Part shown: positions 30,806 to 42,868 of the stretch, piece by piece
Position numbering within the stretch: the first letter of the stretch is position 1
How the letters are laid out: the number at the start of each line of letters is the position of its first letter
Made by a program: the position numbers and the translations under genes
Assembly (NCBI GenBank): GCA_030533445.1
Contig: CM060065.1
Coordinates: 3,522,341 to 3,586,340, forward strand
Direction of reading: 5' to 3'
Source: Cyprinodon diabolis
Taxonomy: Eukaryota; Chordata; Actinopteri; Cyprinodontiformes; Cyprinodontidae
DNA length: 64,000 nucleotides
The notes under the pieces: generated by a model
Databases searched by the model: none
What the model was told of the DNA's origin: nothing
What the model saw: the letters and a program-made list of their open reading frames with translations, nothing else

Positions 30806-33121
30806 GATTTTTTTAGTGAATAACAAAGGTTTTAAGGGATTAAAAATAGAGGCATATTTTCCCGATTTAAGATTATTTTTATTCATCTGCAAGATATCAC
30901 ATCAGCAACAAAGGGTCATCAGGTTTAAGTGATAGACAAATCTTTAGATTAAGGAAAATAATGTCAAAAGTCAGAAAACAGCTTTAAACAGAATGATGCA
31001 CAACAGCATTTTATTACTTTTTATAGTTTTTTGGTGTGTTGGTTTTAGCTTCTTACCCATTATGGATTTTTTAAAAATAGCATCTTTGAATCTTAACGGG
31101 ACGAGGGAGGCTGAAAAACATGCTTAGTGATATTTTAACTGAAGAAGATTGGGGTACAGAGTGGAGGGGGGAGGTCATCTTGAGCCACAGCACCTCCCAG
31201 AGTGCTGGGGTGGGGATTCTTTTCTCCAGAACCTTCACCCCAACTTCTACAGAAGTTGAGCATGACATTCAGGGGAGGTGTCATTTAGTCAAAGCAAAGT
31301 TTGATCTTTTTAGCTTAGTTTTTATTAACATTTATGCACCTATTACCAATGCAGAGAAAAAGCGTTTTTTTTGAAAAAAGTGGGGAAAGGTAGGGTGATT
31401 GTGGGTCTGATGATTATGTTTTTTTAGGCGGGGATTTTAACTGTACCGAAAATGAGCTTTTAGACCGCAATCATCCAGAGCCGCATCCAGCGGCCCAACA
31501 CGCTCTGCGGCAGCTGGTCTCCACCGAGATCAGACCTACTGCGTCGCCGGCAGGTCCGTGGTAGACAACGTCTACCTAATTCGGGATGTTTTGGAGGTCT
31601 CCGGTTCATTCAAGCCGGCTTGATTTCATTAGATCAAGAAAAGGCGTTTGACCGCGTTGAGCACGGCTTCCTCTGGAAAACCATGAGGGGGTTTGGTTTC
31701 AGCGAGGGTCTCATCGCCAAGATCCAGGTACTGTACAGTGGCATAGAGAGTGTGCTGAAGATCAACGTTAGCCTGTGTGCTCCTTTTAGGGTGTGTAGAG
31801 GCGTCCGACAGGGCTGCGCGCTCTCGGGGATGCTCTACGCGCTCTCCCTGGAACCCCTCCTTCAGAAAATACGTTCGAGTATTTACGGTCTGGTTTTACT
31901 AATAATATGGTTTTATGTGCCTACGCTGACGACGTTGTTGTTTTTATTAAAGGCCAACAGGACGTCAGCCTTTTAACTGAGGTAACTGAAAAGTTTTCCG
32001 TCCTGTCCGCCGCAAGGGTGAACTGGGCAAAGAGCGAAGCCCTGGCCGTTGGAGAGTGGTCCGTCAGGTTCCCAGTTCTCCCTCGAGGTCTGGTGTGGAA
32101 GAGGGACTGTTTTAAGTACCTCTGTGTGTTTTTAGGCAGTGAAGCAATCGTGAAGAAGAACTGGGAGGAAGTGGAAGGGAAAATAAAAACAGGTTGGCAA
32201 AATGGAAGTGGTTGCACTCCCAGATGTCCTATAGCGGCAGAGCGCTGGTTTTAAACAATCTTATCGCATCAGAGCTATGGCACAAACTCTCCATTTTAGA
32301 CCCACCCTCTGACCTTCTTGTAAAAATACAGTCAGGGATAGTGAATTTTTTCTGGAACGGTCGACATCGGGTGCCACAGTCTGTCTTGTTTTTACCAAGA
32401 GAGGAGGGGGGCCATGTCCACCTGGCCGCCAGAACAGCCACTTTTCGTTTACAGTTCCTTCAGAAGTTCCTGACAGAAGACCCCGTGTGGAGGGACGTGG
32501 CCAGCTGCATTCTCAGACGTGTAAACTCTCTGGGGCTGGATGCTGCTCTGTTTTTAAGAGACTTAAGTATCTTAAAGATAAGAGGGTTGCCTCAATTTTT
32601 TCAAAGTGTTTTTAAATCATGTGCTTTTTTTAAATTGCACAGGTCCAAAACGCATAACTCTCTGCATTGGCTTTTAGAAGAACCGCTGATGTGTGGAGTG
32701 AGGCTGGACGTCCACGACAGCTCCATGCCTGGCCTTCCCGAAACGCTGTCCAGGTCGGGAGCGGTGACCCTGAGGCATCTGATGCGGGTCGCTGGGCCGG
32801 ATTTCTCGGGCGTCGAGGAGGTCCGCTCGCTGCTGGGGGTCCGGTCCACCAGATTGGCGCTGCGCTTTCCGGAGCGTCTGAAAGAGCGGATGACTGCTGT
32901 GGAGAGACGGCTCCTGCAGCTGCACGTTACCGGAAGTGCCCGTCTGACACGAGTGACCCGTTCCCGGACGTGTACATGGATCCAGACTTTGAGGAGGACA
33001 GCGGACCCCTACTACAAAACACAAATCAAACGATGGATCTGTGCAAGACAGACCGAAAATCATTATACAGAACTTGCACTAAAGTCCTAAACAAGAGAAC
33101 TCTCCACAACAGGCAAACAAG

Positions 33122-34120
33122 TATGGCGTTACATTTGTGTCATAACCAAAGCAAACAAAATAAACATACTCGCATGTATGTTAGACTACTTCTGCGCATG
33201 GTTTATCTACCGCCGCGTGAGAAATTGCTGCTTCAAGAGAAGACAATCTCTCTCCGCGCGCGCCAGCTCCTCTACGCGCGCTTGGAAGCTCTCCGCACGC
33301 GCCAGCCCCTCCCACGTGCGCGCGGGATCTCCCTGCGCGCACAATTTTCTATCCAGTGACAATTTTCTATCCAGAGGAAAAGTGGTTTTGACAGGTTGGG
33401 CGGAGACAGCTGTGAGCCTCCTCCTGATTGGGCCTTGCAGACACGATCTCACAGGAAGTAGTGTCAGGAAGCATTTGACTGACAGCTCGTCAGTTAAGAC
33501 AGATTCGGACTTCCGGGATCAATAACTCTCACACAAAACGTTGTTGAAACACAAATGACGCATCTTTCATGTCCTGATAGCACAGACTATGAACTACAAG
33601 AATCAAAAAGCGTTATTTTCGAGAAAAACGAGCCGTTCTCTGAGCTGGATGTATTACATTGATCTCTATGCACAGGCAGTGGCCAGGCGAGTGGTTAGGG
33701 ACCGTCTGCAAATGGTAAAACAACAGAAAAACGTTGCAAATAAAGATCAATAACTCCACTGCCATAAAGTGCAGAGACTTCAAAATCACCACACACACCA
33801 AGGGGCTCTTGGTGATCGCACTACAACAGCTGTTTTTGAAAAAATACACTTTTTTTTTTTTTTTTTTTAGAATTTTTTTTTATTGTTATTAACCATTAAT
33901 ATCATCCTATTTTAATCAATAGCTCTGTGATTATACAGTGCAGACTCTCCAAAATCACCACACACACCAAGGGACTCCAGATGAACATACTACAATAGCT
34001 GTTTTTTAAAAAGACACCTTTACCTATTATTTAGAAATTTTTTATTGTTATTAACCATTAATATCCTTTTTTAATCAATAGCTCTGTGATTATACATTGC
34101 AGACTCCAAAATCATCACAC
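33122..34120 (+). repeat. Left arm of the foldback element
   Basis: Reverse complement of 36920-37978 with small changes. The right arm has an extra ~50-70-bp segment (about 37680-37745) near TTTTCTATCCAG, where the left arm instead repeats CAATTTTCTATCCAG twice. The inner part holds two tandem units with CCACACACACCAAGGG near 33789 and 33957. A poly-T run (33850-33868) ends one unit. Confidence 0.85.
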
Positions 34121-36795
34121 ACACCAGGTTGATGAGTTTGTTGATGGGGTTGCTAGTTCTCTGCGTACTGCCTTAGACAACACAGCTCCTTTGAAAATGA
34201 AAATCGAAAAGCTTGCTCCTTGGTGTAATGCAGAGCTGCGCACTTTGAAGCAAAATGTTAGGAAACTGGAGAGAAAATATCGCTCCACAGGCCTACGGGA
34301 ATCCTACCTAGTCTGGAAAAATAGTTCACTGCTGTATAAGAGGACCCTTTGTAAAGCAAGGGCAGCATATTTCTCCTCATTAATAGAGGAGAATAAGAAT
34401 ATTCCTAGATTTATTTTTAATACAGTTGCCAAACTCACCCAGAGCCATAGCTCTGTTGAACCGTCCATTCTTTATAAATAAGATTGATCTTATTAAAAAT
34501 AAGATCATAAGCACTCCTCTATCCGCGATTGTATCTGAGGTAGTCATGGAATCTGAACCGGGTTTAGACTGTTTTGATCCAGTTGAACTTTCTGAGTTAG
34601 CAAAGTTATTGTCTTCATCAAAGCCTTCAACTTGTATGTTAGATCCAGTTCCAACCAGGTTATTTAAGGAGGTATTTCCTTTGATCTCCTCCCTTTTAGA
34701 TGTGATTAATCTATCTCTGTTACAGGGGTATGTACCTAAGGCTTTTAAGGTTGCTGTAATTAAACCTCTGCTTAAGAAACCGTCTCTTGACCCAGATGAC
34801 TTGGTCAATTATAGACCTATATCCAATTTTTCTTTCTTATCTAAAATTCTTGAGAAAGTAGTTGCCAAACAAGTTTGCGATCACTTACACCATAATGAAC
34901 TTTTTGAAGAGTTTCAGTCTGGCTTTAGAGTTCATCATAGCACTGAAACAGCTCTGGTGAAAGTCACTAATGATATTCTCATGCAGTTGACCATAATATT
35001 CTTTTAGAAAGACTTGAATATTTTGTTGGAATTAAAGGAACAGCACCAAACTGGTTTAAATCTTATCTATCTGATCGAATTCAGTTTGTTCATGTTAATG
35101 ACAGATCTTCCACATGCTCAAAGGTTACCTGTGGAGTACCACAGGGATCAGTGCTAGGACCAATTCTCTTTACTTAACATATGCTCCCAATCGGTAGAGT
35201 TATTAGACAGCATGGAATTAATTTTCACTGTTATGCTGATGATACCCAGCTATATCTGTCCATAAATCCAGATGAAGCTAACCCATTACATAAATTACAG
35301 ACATGTCTTGAAGACATAAAAACCTGGATGACTCTTAACTTTCTCCTTCTGAATGCAGACAAAACAGAAGTTATAGTCTTTGGACCAGAGTCTTTGAAAA
35401 ATAAGCTGATTAGTCAGTCACTTCATTTGGATGGGATTAACCTGATTTCAAATAATAAAGTAAAAAATCTTGGTGTTGTTTTTGATCAGGACCTGTCATT
35501 TAAATCCCATATCAAAGAAGTTTCTAGAATTTCCTTCTTTCATCTGAGGAATATTGCAAAAATTAGAAATCTCCTGTCCAGGGGTGATGCTGAGAAACTA
35601 GTCCATGCATTTGTTACTTCAAGGCTGGACTATTGTAATTCTTTACTATCAGGAAGTCCACAAACTGTAGTTAAAAGCCTTCAGCTGATCCAAAATGCTG
35701 CAGCCAGAGTTCTGATGAAAATTAAAAAGAGAGATCATATCTCTCCTATCCTGGCTTGTATTCATTGGCTTCCTGTTAAATCCAGAATAGAATTTAAAAT
35801 CCTCCTTCTCACATATAAAGCCTTAAATGGCCAAGCTCCATCTGATATCAGAGATCTGATTGTTCCTTATGTTCCTAACAGAGCACTTCGCTCTCAATCT
35901 GCAGGTTTACTAGTGGTTCCTAGAATTTCTAAATGTAGAATGGGAGGCAGATCTTTTAGTTATCAGGCTCCTCTCCTGTGGAACCAACTTCCAGTTTTAG
36001 TCTGTGAGGCAGACACCCTGTCTACTTTTAAGGCTAGGCTTAAAACTTTCCTTTTTGATAAAGTTTATAGTTAGAGTGGCTCAGGTTATCCTGAGCTATT
36101 TCTATTTTTATGCTGCTATAGGCTTAGACTGCTGGAGGACATAGAGATTGAACTAACAGATTTTGCAGAGTGGGAGAATAGAGACAGAATGAAGCAGAAT
36201 GATGAAAAAGGGGTCCCTAACGTTCTGCTCTCTCTGCTTTTTCTCATAGTAGCTTCATCTGGTCTGTTCCTGTTTGGCTGTGACTCCATCCTGGAGAGAA
36301 ATATCAGCTGTGCTGCTGGTATCAACTTCTCTGTTTAATTGCTGGAGATCGTCCTGTTTTTCAGTGTAGTCATATTTCCTTTTAATGTGACTAACTGGAT
36401 GTGCTCTCTTCATCCTCTCACATGGGAGCTGGTTCGGTGCTCGTCGGCCTGGCTGTGTGTTTCCTGGATGGGGCCGCATTTTACAGCTGCTTTTTGTATC
36501 TCTGCCTCTGTCTCCTTGAACCCCAGTCGGCCTCAGCAGATGGCCGCTCACACTGAGCCTGGTTCTGCTGGAGGTTTCTCCCTGCTAAAAGGGAGTTTTT
36601 CCTCTCTGCTGTCGCTACATGCATGCTTGGTGTGGGGGATTGCTGTTGAGTCAATGAGTCGATGCAATCAGCTGGTTTTCTTTAAATAGAAACATTTTGA
36701 CCAATCTGACTGTATGATTTGACTTAGTTTGTAAAGTGCCCTGAGATTAAATGTGTTTTGAATTGGCGCTATATAAATAAACTGAATTGAAAGTA
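34120..36795 (+). mobile_element. L2 LINE (5'-truncated) in the core of the foldback element
   Basis: Starts abruptly with VDEFVDGVASSLRTALDNTA coding and runs through RT to a complete 3' UTR and tail (GGCGCTATATAAATAAACTG, then TTGAA). Between its tail and the right arm lie about 120 unassigned bases. It is the best preserved L2 in the window and serves as reference for the other copies. Confidence 0.85.
34128..36074 (+). pseudogene. L2 ORF2 reverse transcriptase (core copy)
   Basis: Frames in order: 34128-34481 linker (LAPWCNAELRTLKQNVRKLE), a frameshift, then 34490-35007 with SKPSTCMLDPVPTRLFKEVF, DLVNYRPISNFSFLSKILEK and [20 protein letters not shown]. At about 34981 a ~60-base deletion removes the segment for [12 protein letters not shown], which is readable in the copy at 17.2 kb, so the first catalytic Asp of RT is gone. 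A stop interrupts the frame after [13 protein letters not shown]. The last part, 35181-36074, is a clean 297-codon frame with FHCYADDTQLYLSI, LNADKTEVIVFGPESL, DLSFKSHIKEVSRISFFHLR and LIQNAAARVLMKIKKRDHIS. Confidence 0.85.
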
Positions 36796-36919
36796 TGATA
36801 GTTGGGTACTTCATCCACCACTGATCATCTTGATATGTTTCTCTGTAGCAATCTTTCAATACAATTTTTGCGGTATTGTTTCAGTTGTTAGTTTTACGTG
36901 GGAATGGTGAACCCGTAGC

Positions 36920-37978
36920 ATCATAAAAAAAAATTACACAAAAGCTTTAGTCTATAGACAGATATAGACATCATGCTTAAAACTTCAATGTATTTTATAA
37001 AGAACTCCCATCTGCCTAGAATCTCTGTGTAGGTAAAGGTGTCTTTTTCAAAAACAGCTATTGTAGTATGTTCATCTGGAGTCCCTTGGTGTGTGTGGTG
37101 ATTTTGGAGAGTCTGCACTGTATAATCACAGAGCTATTGATTAAAATAGGATGATATTAATGGTTAGTAACAATAAAAAAAAATTCTAAAAAATAAAAAA
37201 AAAGTGTATTTTTTCAAAAACAGCTGTTGTAGTGCGATCACCAAGAGCCCCTTGGTGTGTGTGGTGATTTTGGAGTGTGCACTTTATGGCAGTGGAGTTA
37301 TTGATCTTTATTTGCAACGTTTTTCTGTTGTTTTACCATTTGCAGACGGTCCCTAACCACTCGCCTGGCCACTGCCTGTGCATAGAGATCAATGTAATAC
37401 ATCCAGCTCAGAGAACGGCTCATTTTTCTCGAAAATAACGCTTTTTGATTCTTGTAGTTCATAGTCTGTGCTATCAGGACATGAAAGATGCGTCATTTGT
37501 GTTTCAACAACGTTTCGTGAGAGAGTTATTGATCCCGGAAGTCCGAATCTGTCTTAACTGACGAGCTGTCAGTCAAATGCTTCCTGACACTACTTCCTGT
37601 GAGATCGTGTCTGCAAGGCCTAATCAGGAGGAGGCTTACAGCTGTCTCCGCCCAACCTGTCAAAACCACTTTTCCTCCGTGCGAGGAGAAAATCTGTCCG
37701 AGCGCAGAGACGCTTTCAAGAGACAGCCGTCTTCGAGCGTGGCCGCTGGATAGAAAATTGTGCGCGCAGGGAGTACCCGCGCGCACTTGGGAGGGGTTGG
37801 CGCGTGCGGAGAGCTTCCGAGCGCCCGTAGAGGAGCTGGCGCGCGCGGAGAGATTTTCTCCTCTTGAAGCAGCAGTTTCTCGCGCGGCGGTAGATAAACC
37901 ATGCGCAGAAGTAGTCTAACATACATGCGAGTATGTTTATTTTGCTCGCGTTGGTTATGACACAAATGTAACGCCATA
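36920..37978 (-). repeat. Right arm of the foldback element
   Basis: Inverted copy of the left arm. The open frames on both strands between 37526 and 38084 come from C+G-rich repeat sequence and are not genes. Confidence 0.85.
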
Positions 37979-38883
37979 AACAAGCGTCTGGGTGGACAAA
38001 TTCTGAGGAAAACCTCAGTGGAGGACTTTGTACAAGCCTCCCATCAAGAAATGGACTGGTGACCTTCAATGGAGGATACTTCACGGCGCCATTGCTTCAA
38101 ACTCTTTTTTATCTGACATCAGTCCTGAGTTTTTAAACAAATGTCCTTTTTGCAGTTTGCCTGAGGGTGTGTTTCACGTTTTTATGGATTTTGTACGACT
38201 GACTGTTTTTTCCAATTTTTTAATGAACGTTTTTAGCCTTTTTAGTGTGGTTTTTACCCATTCTGTTTTTATCAATGGTGTACATTATAACCGAGCCACT
38301 GCTTTCAAATCCAGAATTTTAAATTATTTAATCTCTGAAGCCAAAATGAATTTATTTAACTCGAAGAGATAAACTGCAGGAAGGACCTCAGCTCGATGCG
38401 GTGGCTCTGTGGAAGTGTAACATCAAAGCCAGGTTGAGGCTGGAGTTCTGCTTCCACACTGGGGGATTTGAAGGGTTTTTTTACAACTGTGGGGTTTTAA
38501 CAATGTGTTGCGCACCATTTCTGACTCAGGAGAGCTAAGATATAACAAGCTGCTTTTATAATGATGTCCTGATGACCTGAGTTTTTTAACTGTTTGTTGA
38601 TAAATCATTGTTAAATAAATGTTTTGTTAAAAAAAAAAGAAAAAAATCTTCTTCTTCTTCAACTACTAAAAAATAAGCGTGCAAAGCACCTCGGGAAATC
38701 TAGTGGAAGGCAAGGCCACTAAGGACGGTAGCGATGCATCCTCAGAATTCGGGGAAAAGGAGGACGCATTTTAAGCGTCCTCAGAATTTTTGCCAAATGG
38801 GACAGCCTCCGCACAGCGTTGTGACGTCACCGGCCTTAAAATGCGTCCTCCGAAGTATGCAGCCTGCGAATTGAGACGCAGCC

Positions 38884-39708
38884 ATAGTGCGACATATCAA
38901 TAATTTACTAAGGTGTACATAAGAATCGGGTAAAGTCATATTTATAGTACAATTCCTTGTAGTTTAAAGGGGATGCTTGTGTAGCTGAATAGAACAAAAT
39001 TTTAAATAAATGTAAAAAATAATTGGTTCCCCGCATTTGTATTTATTTAATACATATTGGTGTGTAAAAAGTGACAATTTTTTGACACGATTAATTTGTG
39101 CGGAACTTCTGCAATTGATCATAAAGCAGTTGTTTGGAAAAGAAGCTCGGGGCGGAGAAAGAGCTAGAGAATAGGACAATGCAAATTTCAAAAAGTGGCT
39201 GAAAAAGAGGAATTCCTCTTTTCCTGTATAAACCTTGTGAACGTTTAATTTAATACGACATGTTAAAAAAAATCCCCATCATCATCCAGCAGATGTTCAG
39301 TTTCTGCACAAATATTTTCTTTCTGTTGTGAATTTTGGTAACACTGATAACTAGGATCATACATAGTTTGTATAAACTCTGTTTGTTCTCTGCTTCCAAA
39401 CTCATCATCTCTTCATCCATTCCTGCAATAAGAATTTTCTTTTAAAGTTGTGAGATGCACTCTAGAATCTCACAACTTTTTCCTGGTCTGTTGAAGCACC
39501 AGTAGTCTGCATCCAATTATTTAATTAATTGCTCTTAGTTTTTGGGAATATATACGAACTATGCTCTAATTTCTAGTTACCGATCTGTTTTTACTATAAT
39601 TTAGTTTGACAAACCGGGTCTTCTCTACATTCTTTTTCCTGTTTGGTTTGATTGCAATAGCGTGTCTTGATCTGGACGGACTGGAGCGGAGCAAAAAATA
39701 GCTCAGTT
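38884..39708. other. Unassigned A+T-rich spacer
   Basis: No coding signal or recognised repeat to the right of Harbinger B. Confidence 0.5.
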
Positions 39709-40410
39709 CCAGGGGCGGCTGGCCATTAGGGGGCGCTAGGGCACCGCCCTCCCAGCCAGTTCACAACAGAAAGCATTTTTCATAAAAATTTTACTAGGAC
39801 CTCAAAACTTCATACTTTTGTATTCAAAAGTTTGATATATGGGCTAATGTTTAAAATAATAATTCTTGATTTTTCAAAAGTACAAACAACTGTTTAGAAT
39901 ATGTTTTTCCTGCATTTCTACTGTCTGTAAGTCTCAAGTTCAGCTCTGGGGCGTTCGAAAAGTCGCCCCGAGAAGGTGGGATTTTTTAACAGATTAGCCA
40001 ATAGCGTGACCATATTACCCAACGTATGATGCAAATTTATCCTATCAGCATGGCCAAAATTATTCCAAGAAGGGCGACAATTTTATCGCCCCAAGCCTAG
40101 ACAGTAGACTACACTCAGCGGACGCCATTTTTTTTACGACAGCAGCACAATTTCCAGTGTGATAAGACCGAGCATTAACTCTGTTAGATCTCTTCAACAA
40201 GAGCCATTTGAGAGGAGAACTTTGATGGAGAAACTTGAGGTAAAAGACCTAGGCCCAGATAAACCTGACCTTGCCATCAAACAGCCAGCAAGCGAGAAGG
40301 GAAAGCGGTATGTGAGAGGCTTCTTTCGTACCTGTTACACCAGGAAGACTTGGCTAACTGGATGCAGCTGTTGTGATTGTATGTTCTTTTCTATTCCCAG
40401 CCAGCTGGGA
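39709..40410 (+). mobile_element. hAT transposon 5' end with ZMYM1-like transposase start (truncated)
   Basis: Begins CAGGGGCGGCTGGCC, a hAT-type terminus. Near 40180 the plus strand encodes SLQQEPFERRTLMEKLEVKD, LGPDKPDLAIKQPASEKG, YVRGFFRTCYTRKTWLTGC. This is the TTF-type zinc-finger start of ZMYM1-like hAT transposases, known for the LGPxRPDLxIxQ...YxRxFxxxWFxxxxWLxGC order. After CMFF the similarity stops. The RNase H-like catalytic domain and right terminus are absent. Confidence 0.65.
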
Positions 40411-41974
40411 ATTTATTTTTCTGATACTTTAAGATGTTCACTGCCCTCCCCGGTAGGGGGGTAAAATATCTTATTTAATCAGATATTATTTCAACTGTTA
40501 TACAGTGTTTATGACACACACTCCTACTAACTGTGTGTTAGAACAATAGATGAAAGAGTGATTCGAGCACTAATCATGGTCAAACAGTTCATTCTCGAGA
40601 TACATTGAATAAATTCACCACAACTTCTGTTCGAAATATAAGAGTTTGTTAACAAAAATCATTCAGCTCCAAGTCAAACACATTTCAGTTTAACACTCTT
40701 AACTAAGTCTAGTAAAACTCAACTAAACTAAACTAACTACTATGTACAAAGAGGAAGGGGAAAACGGTTGAAAAACATATTACAGTTTAAGATGGATTTT
40801 GTGTTTGAAACCAAAGTTTAAATGGAATAATCTGGGATCTGATCAAATCAACTTTTCACTAATTTTAAAGAAATTGGAATGTTTTCCGACCAATTCACAA
40901 TGCAAACCCATGAGGTGAATAAAACATTATTTGGCCAAATAATGTTTTGTTAAATGATTTGCTTAATCAAGAACCAATAACCTTTAGTAAATGATTCTTT
41001 ACGCTCTTTGAAATAACTAGCAGCGAATAGACATCAGGATTCCACTAAATGACTCTTGGTCATACTTGGTAATGGAAATGTAATGAACATCTGAGGAACA
41101 TATGAACACTAATGTTATATCAGTGTTTAAATCCTTAGTGAATAAAGTTTGTCTAAGCTTTGGCAACAGCTCAACACATATTCCTGTAGCATAGCGAAGC
41201 ATGTAGTCCATTCTTTAGCATCAATTAGCGTTGTCTTTACTCAGCAGTAAACACACAATATGATTAGCATCATAAAAGACATATTGCTTGTTCTGTCCCT
41301 AATCATGCCAGACCTGCAAACCCTTTTCCATGTCCATTTGGAAAGCTTGAGTTTTATCCATTTGTAGCTCTGCAGTCAGGGGTTCTTTGTCTCAGTCTCA
41401 CAGCAGGGGTCCCCTCAGGCTTACACCTAGGGCATGGTTCTCATCCAGTTTGGCTCTATAAGTTCTGAAACTCAAGAGAAATGTGTTGCAAAAGGTCTGT
41501 TTGCAGCAGTTTGGTTCTGAAAGGTTCTGACTTATCCTTGATGGTTCTGGAGATCTGGTTCCCCTAAGGCCTGCATCTCCACTGCAGACCCCAGCTTCAT
41601 GGGCAAGGGAGAGGAGGCAAGGAGCCCAAAGAGTGAGAAGGCAAAAAGAGGGAAAAGAAGCAGAGTCTTGTGTGCTCTGTGGTTTTGTCTGTCCTCACAG
41701 ATAGTGGGTAGGTTTTCACACCTCTGGTGGCTTCCATGTGACTTGCCTGTGACTGCTTTGGCTGAAAAGGGGGGGCTGCAGAAGTCCCCCATCTGTTATT
41801 CACCAAAGCTGCTTGTTCTCCTCTGGTCATCTATTAAGATGAAATATGGACACTGGTTCCCAATGTCCAAAAAGTATGATCATGGCATATGACACAAACT
41901 ATCCCCCTTTTTGATCTGGAAATAAAAGATGGAGTTCTTTGTTTTCAGATCAACAAATAGGTCCATAAAGACAT
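40411..41974. other. Unassigned DNA with a ~90-bp segment repeated at 42.77 kb
   Basis: No gene recognised. The segment 41293-41382 (TTCTGTCCCTAATCATGCCA, GCTTGAGTTTTATCCATTTG, TAGCTCTGCAGTCAGGGG) is repeated at 42766-42856 in the same orientation, on the other side of a solo LTR. Open frames at 41532-41892 on both strands lack domains. Confidence 0.55.
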
Positions 41975-42695
41975 TGTTGGGATCTGGAGATCTGCCACCT
42001 GTCTCCAGCAGAGAGCGCTGTGGGTCTCCTGGGCTGGAGCCCTCAGCACACCTGAAGATCATCAGCCCATCAGGAGACCTCCTTCATAAGCAGCAGTCAG
42101 ACCTTCCTTCAACGCCGCAGTGTTGACCAAGTTTGGTTAGCGAACCTGAGCCTCTGTTAATCTTGAGAATCTTAGTTGCCTCTAGAGAGAAACTTGATTC
42201 TAACCTGCCTCTGTCTTCTTGCTCACAGAAAACCCGACTGAAGTCTGAAGCTCTGGATGAGCTTTGCTTGTAAACCTGCCTGCCTGCCCTAGGAAGCCAA
42301 ACCTGAAGATTTCAGTCTGGACTTCACCAACTGCTCTCAAGTGAGAGCTAGAAACTCAAGTCAAGTTCTGAAACTCACAAGCCAGAAGCTAGACGGTGCT
42401 GCTGCTGAGCTCTCTGCTGAATCTACAGTCTCTGGACCCAACCGGTTCCCCCTCTCACAAAGGATCTGTCAGAACCTCTTCAAGGTACATTCAGAATTAA
42501 CTCACTCGATAAACCATCTGACTGCCTGGCTAATCAAACTATCCATCTCTGCAGACATCAGTGATTCCAGTCCTGGACCTGTGCCAGAACCAGTTCATGA
42601 TTTCTCTGTGAACATTTCAATAAACTCTGTTAAACTTTTACTCAGCTTCCAGTGGTGTTCTGCATGTGGGTTAAGTCTCTTAAACCAATCATGAC
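41975..42695 (+). mobile_element. Solo LTR of a gypsy B-related element
   Basis: Begins TGTTGGGATCTGGAG and ends CCAATCATGACA, and matches the gypsy B LTRs in order (CAACGCCGCAGTGTTGACC; CAGAAGCTAGACGGTGCTGC; CAATAAACTCTGTTAAAC). Flanking 5-bp sequences are GACAT (41970-41974) and GCCAT (42696-42700), one change apart. AATAAA near 42617 would be its polyadenylation signal. Confidence 0.85.
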
Positions 42696-42868
42696 AGCCA
42701 TGAGATCTGGAACGGTGATGAGTCAGGTTCCTGTTGGCAGGAAGAAAGTTCATTTAGGGTTCATATTCTGTCCCTAATCATGCCAGACCTGCAAATCTTT
42801 TTCCATGTTGATTTTGAAAGCTTGAGTTTCATCCAGTTGTAGCTCTGCAGTCAGGAGTAGGTAAACGG

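Larger units (their letters stand above)
33122..37978. mobile_element. Foldback DNA element with ~1 kb inverted arms, 6-bp duplication
   Basis: The ends are TATGGCGTTACATTTGTGTC and its exact complement. AACAAG flanks both sides (33116-33121 and 37979-37984), and removing the element plus one copy rejoins the Tx1 LINE. The left arm runs 33122-about 34120, the right arm about 36920-37978. The core is an L2 fragment. No transposase is present. The outer arms are C+G-rich with alternating CGCGCG words (33256-33345), the inner arms hold repeated AATAGCTCTGTGATTATACA and CACACACACCAAGGG units. The 6-bp duplication does not fit the common superfamilies, so it is unclassified. Confidence 0.8.
31076..38372 (+). 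pseudogene. Tx1-like LINE ORF2 (endonuclease, RT, C-terminal zinc motif), interrupted
   Basis: The endonuclease starts at IASLNLNGTREAEK (31078) and continues in SHSTSQSAGVGILFS, FINIYAPITNAEKK and GGDFNCTENELLDR, then breaks. A large deletion removes the end of the endonuclease and the RT fingers. RT resumes at LDQEKAFDRVEHGFLW (31626), RVCRGVRQGCALSGMLYALS and CAYADDVVVFIKGQQ, with a frameshift between. The 32194-33090 frame carries the thumb and connection (FFWNGRHRVPQSVLFLPREE). After the insertion, coding resumes at 38000 with QWRILHGAIASNSFLSDISP and CPFCSLPEGVFHVFMDF, the C-terminal zinc-binding block, ending TAA near 38370. Inactive. Confidence 0.8.
29290..38648 (+). mobile_element. 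Tx1-clade (L1-type) LINE split by a foldback insertion
   Basis: ORF1 with a zinc knuckle, then an endonuclease/RT ORF2, then a 3' UTR and poly-A at 38628-38648. The C-terminal ORF2 coding resumes at 38000-38372 after the inserted element 33122-37978. The RQxFMLL...F.V...G....L...S..KCFxCGxxGHxxxxCP style of ORF1 and the C-terminal PFCxxPEGVFHVFM block are typical of the Tx1/Kibi/Keno group in fish. Left edge is approximate; it lies just right of Harbinger Myb exon 1. Confidence 0.75.

Noticed and set aside
37526..38084. Open frames on both strands in the right foldback arm
   Set aside because: C+G-rich repeat; the same sequence in the left arm gives different frames, so not coding.
41532..41892. 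Overlapping frames of 77-97 codons on both strands
   Set aside because: No domain and no conservation evidence; composition-driven.
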